A DNA stretch of 64,000 nt, taken from the NCBI GenBank assembly GCA_051453625.1, contig JBOZIK010000001.1, forward strand, positions 256,123,065-256,187,064, given 5' to 3'. The DNA comes from Welwitschia mirabilis (lineage: Eukaryota > Gnetophyta > Gnetopsida > Welwitschiales). Below are positions 1-10,300 of the stretch, piece after piece. The position numbers were made by a program, and so were the translations under genes. The notes beneath the pieces were generated by a model that searched no databases, was not told where the DNA came from, and worked only from the letters and a program-made list of their open reading frames with translations. How positions within the stretch are numbered: the first letter of the stretch is position 1; every line of letters begins with the position of its first letter.

Positions 1-1560
1 GATTATTAAAGAAAAATACTATAGCTAATCTTTCTTTCTCAATAGTAGTGTAATTTGATTAAGATTTAGATAAAGTTTTTCTATGATAAGATATAACTTT
101 AAAATCATTTTCATATATTTACCTAAGCATCCCACCAATGCCAATATTACTATCATCATACATTGATTCAAAATCTTTATTCTAATTGGGTCCCATTATA
201 ATAGATAAGATATAGATTTTATCTTTAAATATTTCAAAGGCAAGTTAATAAGATTCATTTTATTTAAATTTATCTTCTTTGTCAAGTATCAAGTAAAGGG
301 GTTTATAGATTTAGTATAATCCTAAATAAAATAATAATAAAAATTACAATAACCAAAGGAAGATCAAACTTATTACACATTTATTGGAGGAGTTAGGTTT
401 TTAATGACACTTACTTTTTTAGGGTCCATCCTAATTTCTTTACTAGAAATATAATAATCTAAGACAATTCCATTATTAACCAGAAAAAACTCTTATCTTG
501 ACTTAAATATAGGCCACTGTCAAGACATCTATCAAGGAATTTCTCTAACCTTTCTAAGATTTGTTTAAAGTTTTCACCAAAGATTAAGAAGTGATCTATA
601 AAAATTTCAATTTAATTCTCTAATATATTAGAAAAAATACCCATCATTGCATGTAAAAAAGTACTGAGAGCATTACAAAGTCCAAAAGGCATACATCTAA
701 AAGCAAAAGTTCCAAAAGATGAAGTAAAAGTTATTTTTGCTTAATCCTCACTAACTATACAAACCTGATTATAATTACTATACCCATCAAGAAAGTAATA
801 AAAGGCATGTTTTAAGATTCTATTAAGCATTNNNNNNNNNNNNNNNNNNNNNNNNNNNNNNNNNNNNNNNNNNNNNNNNNNNNNNNNNNNNNNNNNNNNN
901 NNNNNNNNNNNNNNNNNNNNNNNNNNNNNNNNNNNNNNNNNNNNNNNNNNNNNNNNNNNNNNNNNNNNNNNNNNNNNNNNNNNNNNNNNNNNNNNNNNNN
1001 NNNNNNNNNNNNNNNNNNNNNNNNNNNNNNNNNNNNNNNNNNNNNNNNNNNNNNNNNNNNNNNNNNNNNNNNNNNNNNNNNNNNNNNNNNNNNNNNNNNN
1101 NNNNNNNNNNNNNNNNNNNNNNNNNNNNNNNNNNNNNNNNNNNNNNNNNNNNNNNNNNNNNNNNNNNNNNNNNNNNNNNNNNNNNNNNNNNNNNNNNNNN
1201 NNNNNNNNNNNNNNNNNNNNNNNNNNNNNNNNNNNNNNNNNNNNNNNNNNNNNNNNNNNNNNNNNNNTATCAAGTATTTTGTCAAGAAAAGGTAAATGGT
1301 AATGATCTTTCTTTATCACTTCATTTAGGTTTCTAAAATCAATACACATTCTTACTTCCCTCCTTTCTTAGGCACTAGTGTCAAAGGGCTAATCCACTCA
1401 CTATCCAATATGACATAAATAATTCCAGAATCTATTAATTTAATGATTTTATGTTTTATAATTTGTTTAAGCATTAGATTTAACCTACATTGGGGTTTTC
1501 TAATAGGTTTTGCATTATCCTTAAGGTAGATTTTATATTGAACAATGAAAGTAGGAATGG
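1..1560 (-). pseudogene. Element A: reverse transcriptase region of Ty3/gypsy pol (Athila/Tat type), decayed
   Basis: Read on the minus strand, about 1560 to 1330 gives the RT N-terminal region, with KPIRKPQ, IKLIDSGIIY and SPLTLVPKKGG in order. The piece near 1349-1268 continues with CIDFRNLNEVIKKDH and LPFLDKILD. After the N run come YFLDGYSNYNQV, FRCMPFGLCNA and an active-site segment reading FIDHFLIFG. In the family this box is F-M/I-D-D-F, so the second catalytic aspartate is replaced by histidine. Stops and small frameshifts occur along the reading. Gene order (gag and protease at higher coordinates, RT here) places RNase H, integrase and the 3' LTR beyond the left edge. The RT family assignment is strong; the Athila/Tat lineage is inferred from RT wording and the primer-binding site at 13844-13862. 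Confidence 0.85.
832..1267. other. Assembly gap (436 N) inside element A reverse transcriptase
   Basis: A run of N. On the minus strand the left-over protein reads LPFLDKILD before the gap and MLNRILKHAFYYFLDGY after it. In Athila-type RTs these pieces are adjacent, and the gap edges even look like two versions of the same few codons. The gap therefore probably hides no sequence. Confidence 0.9.
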
Positions 1561-2008
1561 TTGTTAAATCTTTATGGGTTCAAGTAAATGCACTAACCTT
1601 AGAATTCAAAAGTGAGATTAAAATTTATTCTTGTTGAGGTAAAATATTCTTGTTTATTATCAATAGTTTATTTTGATCATTACATAGAAAGATATATTTT
1701 AGTCCATAAGGTAAATATTTCAGATTTAAATTTAAATTTTTAGTTTCTGTTAATCTTTTCTTAGAGTTGATTGTCATCTCTGAAAATCATCTAGATGATA
1801 GGGATGAACAACCTCCCTTAAAATATAGGATATTAATTATTTTTATATGTTGGACTTCTTCACAGATTACAGTTTCAATTTCTTCATTCTCTTAATTATA
1901 AGAGTCGGTCCTTTTTGAGTTCATCATTATCAAAAGCTTTTAAATTTTTCACTGTAAGTGAATCATCATACAATGTAATCTCATAAAGCATTAGCTATCT
2001 CTTTCTAA

Positions 2009-2108
2009 NNNNNNNNNNNNNNNNNNNNNNNNNNNNNNNNNNNNNNNNNNNNNNNNNNNNNNNNNNNNNNNNNNNNNNNNNNNNNNNNNNNNNNNNNNNN
2101 NNNNNNNN
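2009..2108. other. Assembly gap (100 N) with duplicated flanks
   Basis: The 43 bases before the gap (1966-2008) are repeated exactly after it (2109-2151). The two contig ends overlap, so the gap is very probably an unmerged join with no missing sequence and one 43 bp copy is artificial. Confidence 0.95.
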
Positions 2109-2137
2109 TCATACAATGTAATCTCATAAAGCATTAG

Positions 2138-2460
2138 CTATCTCTTTCTAAGTAGATGATGTTGTAAACATAATGTTAGCTTAATTTCTTTCTTTACATT
2201 CCACTCATTACCTAGGTCTTTTTCAGTGATATGAAAAACTCTTATGGTAAACTTTTTATTTTCTAAGTGGCACTCCATTATTTTAGTTCTTGTATCAATA
2301 ATACAATGACCTATTACACAAAATTCTCTACCTAGAAGTAGTGGATAACCTTCATTATGCTTAACTTCAATCACAACGACATCTATTGGATAGAATGCTT
2401 CCTCAATGTAAATCACCAAATATTGGATTATTCCTAAAAGTTTCTTTACTAATATGTCTT
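2138..2460 (-). pseudogene. Element A: protease-like region of Athila/Tat-type gag-pol
   Basis: A minus-strand open frame of 93 codons reads VDVVVIEVKHNEGYPLLLGR, then FCVIGHCIIDTRTKIM. This is the C-terminal half of the retropepsin-like domain of Athila/Tat polyproteins, where a V-D-F/V-V segment is followed by I/L-L-G-R-P/E-F and an A/C-I-I-D/N strand. The same block appears on the plus strand in element 1 (46124-46558) and, weaker, in element 2. It sits between the gag zinc knuckle at 3486-3527 and the RT at 1560-1, the expected order. The N-terminal D-x-G part was not read cleanly. The element is broken, so this is not a working gene. Confidence 0.75.
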
Positions 2461-2846
2461 CTAATTCTAAAATAATATGTGTAGGCTAAATTCTACTTTC
2501 TAACTAAGTCATTGACAAATGTGTAAAGGCATAATATTAACACTTGCTCTTATATCAATTAAGGCCTTCTTAATTATTTTATTTTCTTCTAATGTAATAC
2601 TAACCATTACTGCCCCAGAATCCTTAAATTTTAGACATGTTTACAAAACTAAGTTGGTCATAGATTGGTCTAGGAAGACTTTACTAGGTATAGTTCATTT
2701 TTATTTCCTCATAATTAGGTCTTTCCATAACTCAAAATATTTAGGATTTTCTGGAAAGAGCTTTTAAAATGGTAAATTTATGCTCACATCTTGTATTAAG
2801 GCTTTAAGATAATCTTTAAGGTAGGATTGGTATTTAATCTATTAAA

Positions 2847-3570
2847 CTAAGAGGTAATAGGTTCATTTCCTTTATCTTGAGAAATTTTTTTCTTATTAAG
2901 CTTATTACTTAAAGGAGAAGGGAAGGTATGATTTTTTAATATTTTAATATCCTCTTCTTCTTCTTCTTTATTTTTCTTATAATTTTTAAAAGTTAAAGCC
3001 TCATAGGTAGGAGGTGTTATTTCATTTCCACTTCTTGTTACAACCTTACAATATCTTCTTAGTTCATTTTGGTAAAAGTTGTGTTGCAAAGTGATCCTTA
3101 TGATCTTTGATTTACAAGCATATTTTGTTGAAGAAAATGCACTAGATTTTCAATTTTTGAGTTTGCCTTCTTTTGAGATTTTCTTAATTCATCAATGGAA
3201 TTTCTAACTGGATCATTTTAATTTTGAAAATTTGATATGCCCTTGAGCTACTTGGTTGGAAGTGAAAGTTATTTGATTAAAACTTAGCATTCTCAAATCT
3301 ATTTAGAAATGGTTGAAAACTTAGATGATTTACTTGAAAGTTCTTAAATTTGTTCTCAAAAGATTAAAAGTTATATTATCTATTCATCCTAGGCTAAATT
3401 AATTTTAATTTTTAAAGTTTAAAGACTTTTGATTAAAAGCACATACTTCTTCATAAAGTTTATCTTTATAAGTTGATAATAAAGGACATTCTTTATTCAC
3501 ATGATAGTTGTCTTCACATAGATTACAAGTTGAAACCACATTCTTTTCAGTTATTACTTTTTTGTCTAAA
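2847..3570 (-). pseudogene. Element A: C-terminal gag with CCHC zinc knuckle
   Basis: On the minus strand, 3527 to 3486 encodes a complete zinc knuckle, CNLCEDNYHVNKEC (C-X2-C-X4-H-X4-C), the nucleic-acid binding motif of retrotransposon gag. Downstream the frame is broken, but an 80-codon piece at 3089-2847 rich in Lys/Glu (NYKKNKEEEEEDI) follows, as in Athila-type gag-protease linkers. The N-terminal half of the same gag lies at 12340-13198. The two halves are separated by element C, whose target duplication is at 3571-3575 and 12335-12339. Element C therefore entered gag just upstream of the knuckle. Confidence 0.85.
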
Positions 3571-3575
3571 ATCAT
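3571..3575. repeat. Target-site duplication of element C, left copy (ATCAT)
   Basis: ATCAT directly precedes the left LTR and recurs directly after the right LTR at 12335-12339. A 5 bp duplication is the usual size for Ty3/gypsy integrases. Confidence 0.85.
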
Positions 3576-4747
3576 TATAATGATCCAAATGTATTAATTA
3601 TATAATAAAGTGTATTAATCACTAAATAAGCATAATTAACAAAGATATGAATGGGTGTGATCTAACTATGAAAAGATGTGTCGTTTTATTATGCAATATA
3701 AGCATATGGCATTAGGTAGTGATGGATAGACTGGGTGGATGTAACCAACGACAACCTTAGCTGATCCCCAAGGGTCTTAAGAGGGGAACTCAAGTTATAG
3801 TTCATGTCTTTACCTTTGACCACTAGTATCGGGTTGTTGNNNNNNNNNNNNNNNNNNNNNNNNNNNNNNNNNNNNNNNNNNNNNNNNNNNNNNNNNNNNN
3901 NNNNNNNNNNNNNNNNNNNNNNNNNNNNNNNNNNNNNNNNNNNNNNNNNNNNNNNNNNNNNNNNNNNNNNNNNNNNNNNNNNNNNNNNNNNNNNNNNNNN
4001 NNNNNNNNNNNNNNNNNNNNNNNNNNNNNNNNNNNNNNNNNNNNNNNNNNNNNNNNNNNNNNNNNNNNNNNNNNNNNNNNNNNNNNNNNNNNNNNNNNNN
4101 NNNNNNNNNNNNNNNNNNNNNNNNNNNNNNNNNNNNNNNNNNNNNNNNNNNNNNNNNNNNNNNNNNNNNNNNNNNNNNNNNNNNNNNNNNNNNNNNNNNN
4201 NNNNNNNNNNNNNNNNNNNNNNNNNNNNNNNNNNNNNNNNNNNNNNNNNNNNNNNNNNNNNNNNNNNNNNNNNNNNNNNNNNNNNNNNNNNNNNNNNNNN
4301 NNNNNNNNNNNNNNNNNNNNNNNNNNNNNNNNNNNNNNNNNNNNNNNNNNNNNNNNNNNNNNNNNNNNNNNNNNNNNNNNNNNNNNNNNNNNNNNNNNNN
4401 NNNNNNNNNNNNNNNNNNNNNNNNNNNNNNNNNNNNNNNNNNNNNNNNNNNNNNNNNNNNNNNNNNNNNNNNNNNNNNNNNNNNNNNNNNNNNNNNNNNN
4501 NNNNNNNNNNNNNNNNNNNNNNNNNNNNNNNNNNNNNNNGGAACTCAAGTTATAGTTCATGTCTTTACCTTTGACCACTAGTATAGGGTTGTTGGATAAT
4601 GAAGAGGAATGTAATCCACTGCTATCATTAATAAAAAGCTATATTTTTTTTAAATTATTCCTTATTGCTCTTATTGGTCGTGGCACATTATTTTATATGT
4701 TCTTTTTTATGCAAATTAATCTAGAATTAGTAAAATGGGATATTACA
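3576..4747 (+). repeat. Element C 5' LTR (contains a spurious gap)
   Basis: Aligns by eye along its length with the 3' LTR at 11919-12334. The left end is TATAATGATCC (TG decayed to TA) and the right end ATATTACA, matching TGTAATC and ACATTACA in the other copy. Removing the 700 N and the duplicated 55 bp leaves 417 bp, against 416 bp for the 3' LTR, which confirms the borders. Confidence 0.9.
3840..4539. other. Assembly gap (700 N) inside element C 5' LTR, flanks duplicated
   Basis: Bases 3785-3839 and 4540-4594 are the same 55 bp with one mismatch, so the sequence on either side overlaps. The intact 3' LTR has no extra sequence at this place. The 700 N therefore stand for no real DNA. Confidence 0.95.
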
Positions 4748-4749
4748 TT

Positions 4750-4761
4750 TGGTATCAAAGC
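4750..4761 (+). promoter_or_regulatory. Element C primer-binding site (tRNA-Met type)
   Basis: TGGTATCAAAGC begins two bases after the 5' LTR. It matches the plant initiator tRNA-Met complement TGGTATCAGAGC with one difference. This sets the end of the LTR and the plus orientation of the element. Confidence 0.85.
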
Positions 4762-5630
4762 AAACAACAAAGTAGCAAACTGCTACTTGAGGAAAATAAA
4801 GAAGGAACTTAGTTTTATAAATAAAGCAAGTTTCATATTAAGAAAACAAGCCTAAGGTCAATAGTACATCAAAGACAAGAATATGATAAATGAAGTAAAN
4901 NNNNNNNNNCAAGGTGCTAGCAAAAACAAGTCACATAATTCCTTGACAGGTGAACCAAATCACTATTGAGGAGGAAAGAGATCCTTCATGGAGAAGAGAA
5001 TAGGGTTGTTACCCTCTACACCTAGGATAGGAGGCTTCATGTCACCTGGAACAACTTCCATTCTAGTAAGCTATGTAGGAAACACCATAGTACTAATCTC
5101 TACTAAAGAAGAACCTATTGCAGAATCTACTCTAATGATAATATATGGTTACTTATATAGCTTCATATGAAGCTTACTATAAGCATCTAATGTCCCCTAA
5201 TAGATTCTCCTTCAAAATCTCTTTACCATGCTATAGTACATTGATATCATCAATGGTAATTATCAAATGATCCACATAGGCCTAGATCATCCTCTTTCTC
5301 TTTGTCAACTAAGCAAATAGGGCAGTCTGACTTTCTTCTAATGTAATAATACAAGAAGAATCTATCCATGATCTCTTCTTTATCATGTACATGTTCTCCA
5401 CCTGATTCTTCAACATCTAAAGGAAATCACTCATGGAGTCTTATTCCTTGACCCCATAATGAATCGCGTAATAGAAGGACTTAAACACATCAATCATATT
5501 ATAGAAGTCTTAGAGTGGAGCAAGCCATTCATGTTGTGGAGAACAATGTGGAGTAAAATGAGGAGAATGGTTCTACTAAAAGTCCCATGGAATATCTGTG
5601 CCTTAAAGCAACCATGGGCATAAACCTTAT
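4762..5630 (+). other. Element C leader, no gag recognised
   Basis: The region after the primer-binding site has short open frames (for example 4988-5170) but no gag core or zinc knuckle could be read in any frame. A 10 N gap sits at 4900-4909. On the minus strand, scattered coding-like pieces (such as HKVYAHGCFKAQ and YAIHYGVKE) suggest that the antisense gene described at 5640-7260 continues here in decayed form. Confidence 0.5.
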
Positions 5631-5639
5631 ATAATTTAG

Positions 5640-6154
5640 ATGATGCATAACCTATGTGTGGAAGAGGCTAGAAAAGACTGATATTCCCTCAATAGATCCA
5701 TCAACTCCTTAATATTAAGGTACAGAGTCTTTATCACTAACAAGAGCTGATCAGTATGGTAAGACACTTGATCTTGCTTATTTATGATGAACTGTGGAGT
5801 TACAGGTGAATGACGAGGAGGCTTTGAAAAAGGGTGAACAATAGGAGGACTCTGACTTAAAGGCTAAAAATATGAAATGAAATAGGACATATCTTCCTAT
5901 TCCATTAATGTATGAAAATCGTTAAGAACCTCTTTCCCTTGAAAATTAGAAGGAAATAATAAATCCATAAATAGGCCAGTGGAAGGTAAGAAAAAAAAGG
6001 TTTTACTTACTGCAATGGACTCCTTCATTTGCTGCCAAATAAAGAGCTTCTCTAGAGGTTGTGGAGTAAAATCCATATCTTCTTCAACCAAAGTCTCTGA
6101 GTGGAGAATCTGAAATGGATTAAAAAAAATCTTAGTAAAAATAGCCTACTAAAC

Positions 6155-6185
<31 letters not shown>

Positions 6186-7260
6186 GAAGTAGAAGAAGAA
6201 AGAGAGAAAGAATAGATAGAAGTAAGTTAATACCCCACAGTACCGGCATCACCGAAAAAAGCTAAGGGATGCATCCTCTTCTTCTTTGAGTTCCTTAGTA
6301 ACTGGATGATTAATTAAAGCTTTATTACATTTTTAGCGGAAAGAGTCATAAGATCTTGAGAGCTTGCTTATCTATAATACAAAATAAACAAAAAACAGAG
6401 TCATTAGAAATACACTTTACATTTAGAAACATTTGGCAAAGACCCATACCTCAAATGGAATAAAAAAAGTACCCTGAAAAGTTTCTCCAGAGTCATAATC
6501 CTTAAAACCTTCATCCATCATATATGAAGAAGAATGAAAATGAAGTAAAAACCAAGAAGAAATCTCATGAGGAGATAAAACAAGAGAGGAGTCTACAGAA
6601 CAGACCTAAATGGTTGTAAACCTCTTAGACCCATGGAAGAAAAATATAAACCTAATAAGATGTGCACACAAAAATATTTTCCTCTATCTCCATTGTAATT
6701 TAAATGAGTTAACTAGGAAAGCATCAAGGAACAAATAACCAAAGACTAATCTAAAGAGATTCTACTAATTAAAAAAGGAAACCAGTAAATTATGTAAGTT
6801 GAAATCTCACTTACCCAATCATAAAGGAAGTCCCTACCAGCAACCAGTTCCCCACAAGCTACAAAATATGGGGTGGTAAAATTAGCAGTGAATATTTCAT
6901 GGTAATGAGTATTCATCTTTCATACATATACAAAATCAAAACCTTGGGAGAATTGTGATTATCTTTACTCATTTTAAAGACTAGCTTGATGCTCTCTTCC
7001 AAAATTTGAAGTGGGCCATATCGAGTATGGGAAATGGTAGTAATGCACATATCGAAAGAAGAATACAAGGAATAAAGGATGAAAATAATGGTGGGATGAC
7101 AAGGATGGAAGGAAGGAAAGTCATAGAGATCTAGAATATTAGAGGAGAAGATCCAAGAGAACACTTACTTCATAGTCTATTGTTATATTTCTATTTTGGC
7201 AGATGTAACATTAGTAGAATTCTAAGAAATGGGAGGCAAAGTCTTTGAGCCATACCTTGA
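5640..7260 (-). pseudogene. Antisense multi-exon gene remnant inside element C (family not identified)
   Basis: On the minus strand, coding-like pieces are bounded by good plant splice signals. Exon a is about 7259-7169 (donor GTAAGT, with KTLPPIS and NVTSAKIEI). Exon b is 6858-6815 (acceptor TTTTGTAG, donor GTAAGT, GELVAGRDFLYDW). Exon c is about 6640-6450 (SSLVLSPHEISSWFLLHFH, then DEGFKDYDSGETFQG and IPFE; donor GTATGG). Exon d is 6109-6011 (acceptor CATTTCAG, donor GTAAGT, with ETLVEEDMDFTPQPLEKL, then FIWQQMKESIA). Exon e starts near 5937 and runs to about 5640, with a Pro-rich part (SQSPPIVHPFSKPPRHSP), a segment reading HTDQLLLVIKTLYLNIKELM and at least two stops. No known domain was recognised. 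The gene is antisense to the element, which would let introns survive retrotransposition. It may be a captured host gene or an antisense ORF long carried by the family. Confidence 0.6.
6159..6205. repeat. GAA microsatellite
   Basis: A purine run of A9 followed by about ten GAA units with a TAG interruption, then GAGA. It lies in the putative intron between exons c and d of the antisense gene. On the other strand it gives a poly-leucine open frame that is not a gene. Confidence 0.9.
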
Positions 7261-7507
7261 TAAGAGAAGAAGTGCATCCATGAACATTAGAGGAGAATTC
7301 TTATTTATAACTAGAGGCAGGTTGTGGAAAGACCTAGACAAAATATGAAAAAAAAAGGTAAGGAAGTAAGCATTAAATTAAAAAAAAAGAAAAATTGAAA
7401 ACAAGAATAATAAAAGGAGGGTCATGCGAAAGAATAAACAAAAGGAGCTCCCAAATTGATTATGGAATCATGTGGTAAATGAGATAAAAAATAGAGGACC
7501 ATAAGGC

Positions 7508-7515
7508 TATTTATA
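7508..7515 (-). promoter_or_regulatory. TATA box candidate for the antisense gene of element C
   Basis: The minus strand reads CCGCTATAAATAGCC, a full-consensus plant TATA box. It is about 250 bases upstream of antisense exon a. The degenerate repeat array at 7640-8420 lies on its upstream side. Position and orientation fit a promoter for the antisense unit; expression is not shown. Confidence 0.5.
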
Positions 7516-7639
7516 GCGGTGGACCAAGGGTTAACCTAGCCCTGTAGTAAAAATTAACTTCAGATAACTAAATCCCAATTAAGTATAATTAAAACAAATT
7601 AACTACAAAAACATTGAGGTTGAGAATTGTAGCTAGACA

Positions 7640-8420
7640 TCCACACTCTTAGAAGGTTGATCTTATACTTTAAAGGCTGATATCGCACTGGACAAAAATC
7701 AGCCTCACATTCCTAGAAGACTAATGTTATACTTTAAAGGCTGATGTCACACTTGATAGAACTCAATTTTGCACTCCTAGAAGGCCGAAATTGCATTTTA
7801 AAATCTGATATCACACTTTATAAAACTCAACGTTATACTCCCATAAGGCTGACATCATACTTCGAAGGCCAATGTCATACTTCCAAGGCTAACATCGATC
7901 TGGTTTCATAAAATTTGATGTTACACTCCATAGCTCTTTGAAGACCGACATCTTACTCCGAAGGCTAACATCATACTTGGTCCTACAAAATCCAATGTTG
8001 CACTTAACAGCTCTCCAAAGGTCGATGTTGCACTCTAAAGATTAATGTTGCACTTAATCTTGTGAAGTCTAATATCATACTCCATAGCTCTCCTAAGGCC
8101 AATGTCACACTCTAAGGTCCGATGTCATATTAGATGCCTAACATTGTGTTTACCTCCATAAGGCCCTAGCTCCATCACTGCTTCTTAGAAATTAGTTGTT
8201 CTACTCACTGATACAAAAACTCTAATGTCATACTTAATGGCTTGATGTTGCACTTGGGTGCTCCATGTTGCATTCATGTCCCAAATGTGTTTATCATCCC
8301 TAGAACTGCTTAAGATGATCTAGAACTCCTTTGGAATCTTCAACATTACACTTGAGTGCCTGAAATAGCACTCAGTTCACACAGGTAATCGACATCGCAC
8401 TTGGTTGTCCGACATCACAT
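7640..8420. repeat. Degenerate short tandem repeat array (unit like GGCCGATGTCACACTT)
   Basis: About 780 bases contain some thirty imperfect copies of a core close to (A/G)GGC(T/C)(G/A)A(T/C)(G/A)TC(A/G)(C/T)ACT, for example at 7676, 7738, 7846, 7869, 7920 and 8090. Copies are separated by 10 to 25 bases and sometimes by a second module with CATAGCTCT or CAGCTCTCC. A larger unit can be seen: two core copies, then a TCCTACAAAAT-like spacer. No open frame runs through it. It sits between the antisense TATA box and the protease, where gag would be expected. Confidence 0.7.
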
Positions 8421-8499
8421 CAGGATGTTTAAAAATGTACAGACCCCTCCTTTGGTAGTTAAGTCCATCTTAGAATTACATAGTCATATTTCATCTTTT

Positions 8500-8760
8500 A
8501 CTGTTTGATTCCTAGTTGATAGTGGTGCTTACACAATTTCATTTTTCCCACATTATTTCACAAACTAAACATCACTCTATTAAAAGAACAAGAATTCATC
8601 ATAGGGGTTGTAGGGGGTAGTTTTCTTGTACAAGATGGCATTACCACCCTTATCAACTATATCATGCACAACTTACATTTTAGGAACAAATTTTATATCT
8701 TTCAAATTAGGGAATATCATGCCAATTCTAAGAATTCCCTTCTTAATTAGATATAATGTC
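8500..8760 (+). pseudogene. Element C protease
   Basis: 8518-8529 encodes D-S-G-A preceded by L-V/I, the active-site loop of retroviral-type aspartic proteases. With one frameshift the reading goes on through FIFPTLFHKLNI, EFIIGVVGGSFLVQDGIT and NYIMHNLHFRNKFYI, typical of the gypsy gag-pol protease. One catalytic aspartate per subunit is expected, so the site itself is intact. Frameshifts and stops before and after rule out function. Confidence 0.75.
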
Positions 8761-8939
8761 TGAATCAATTTTTGCTAAAGGACCTTATTGCTGTCCACTT
8801 CATTTGGAGAATAAGCTTTAAAGGGGATGGGAGGAGTAAGAATATATCTTTAATCTTATCCAAATAGATCACAAAAGCTATTAAAAAGAAACAAGTATTC
8901 ATTACCTTGGTACAGGCAGAAAAACATGAATAAAATCCC

Positions 8940-9760
8940 ACTATACCAAAAGAAATGTAAGAATTCTCTGATGTATTTGAAGACTTAAAAACACTCTCAT
9001 CCAAGAGAAAAGTATAACATGCAATCGACTTAGTTCCTAGAGCATAGCCAATAGCATGAGCACCTTATGATTTTACAGTAGTAGAATTAAGAGTACTGAA
9101 GCTACAAATTGAGCAGCTATTGTTGAAAGGAAAAATCTACCCAGTGTGTCATCATGGGAAGTACCAGTACTCTTCGCCAAGAAAAAGGATGTTACCTTAC
9201 AACTTTGCATTAACTATAGGCAGCTAAACAAGATAACCATTAAGAATAGGTACTCGTTACTAAGGATTGATGATTCATTGGATTATCTACAAGGAGCTAA
9301 ATTCTTCTCAAAGATTAATTTAAAGTCTCGATACCATCAAATCTACATCAAGGACGAAGACATTTATAAAACCACTTTTAGAATAAGATATGGATATTAC
9401 GAGTTTGTAGTAATTCCTTTTGGTTTTACAAATGCTCTAGTTACTTTTATGAGTTTAATGAATGATATTTTCTAACTATATCTAGATAAATTTATAGTTA
9501 TATTTTCAGATGATATTCTAATATATTTCAGAAATCAGGATGATCATAATACATACTTGAAGAAAGTTCTACAAGTTCTGTCCAAGCACAGTTCCGAAAC
9601 CAAATTAATCAAAGTGCGTTCTTTCAAATATAAATTAGCTATCTAGGTTATGTCATCTCTAGTAAAGTAATTACAACCAATCTAGCCAAAGTACAAGCTA
9701 TAAGGAAATGGTTAGAACTAAAGGATGCTACGCAAGTTTCAAATTTCTTAGGGTTAGCCA
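8940..9760 (+). pseudogene. Element C reverse transcriptase
   Basis: A linker reading FSDVFEDLKTLSS and HAIDLVPRA leads into RT. The open frame 9146-9475 carries [61 protein letters not shown] and SLMNDIF. After a stop the frame goes on with LDKFIVIFSDDILIYF, so both active-site aspartates remain (FSDD, usually F-I-D-D). The order and wording match the chromovirus/Tekay-like branch of Ty3/gypsy; the exact branch is inference. Stops at the start, at 9475 and near 9640 show it is dead. Confidence 0.9.
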
Positions 9761-9769
9761 GCTTCTATC

Positions 9770-10300
9770 AACAATTTATTCTAGGATTCTTTCAACTTAT
9801 AACACCATTGACAGATCTGATCAAGTCAACAAACACATTCAATTTTGATGATAAATCCAAGAAAGCATTCTTTAGATTGAAGTTACTACTCATAACAGCA
9901 CCTATTCTCAAAATTACAAATATAAACAAACCATTTACAGTCACCTTAAATGCTTCTACTTAAGGAATAGGATCCATACTCAGCCAGGATGATCAAGTGA
10001 TTGCTTATGATTCATGGAAGTTGAACCAACATGATACGAACTATCCCATTCATGATCTTGAATTTCTAGCTATAATACATGCCTTAAAAGTTTGGAGATA
10101 TTATCTTATGGAAAGTGAATTTCTTCTCAAAACGAATTATAAAAACTTAGAATACATTTAAAAATAGCCCCTTCTAAACATATGACAGAGAATATGGGGT
10201 GAGTTACTTATAGAATACAACTTCAAATTACATTGTACCCCTATGAAAGAGAATAGTGGTAGATTCTTTAAGTAGAATGTGATTCATGTTAGCTATGATT
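9770..10300 (+). pseudogene. Element C RNase H
   Basis: Follows RT in the same direction. The reading VTLNAST-GIGSILSQDDQ has D replaced by N in the first catalytic position (family wording V-x-x-D-A-S) and one stop. Then come WKLNQHDTNYPIHDLEFLAI and ALKVWRYYLMESEFLLKTNY, the segment just before the DxxN turn. Several stops follow toward 10290. Confidence 0.8.

Noticed and set aside
741-1349. A 202-codon gene on the minus strand
   Set aside because: It is the RT of element A joined through N; the M start is internal to the RT domain.
3804-4578. Open frames of about 250 codons on both strands
   Set aside because: They consist almost only of N and cross a false gap.
6052-6252. Minus-strand frame with a long leucine run, like a membrane protein
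   Set aside because: The leucines are the translation of the GAA microsatellite in an intron; only the part before it is coding-like, in another frame.
7640-8420. A CRISPR-like array
   Set aside because: Repeats are degenerate, spacing is irregular and this is plant nuclear DNA.
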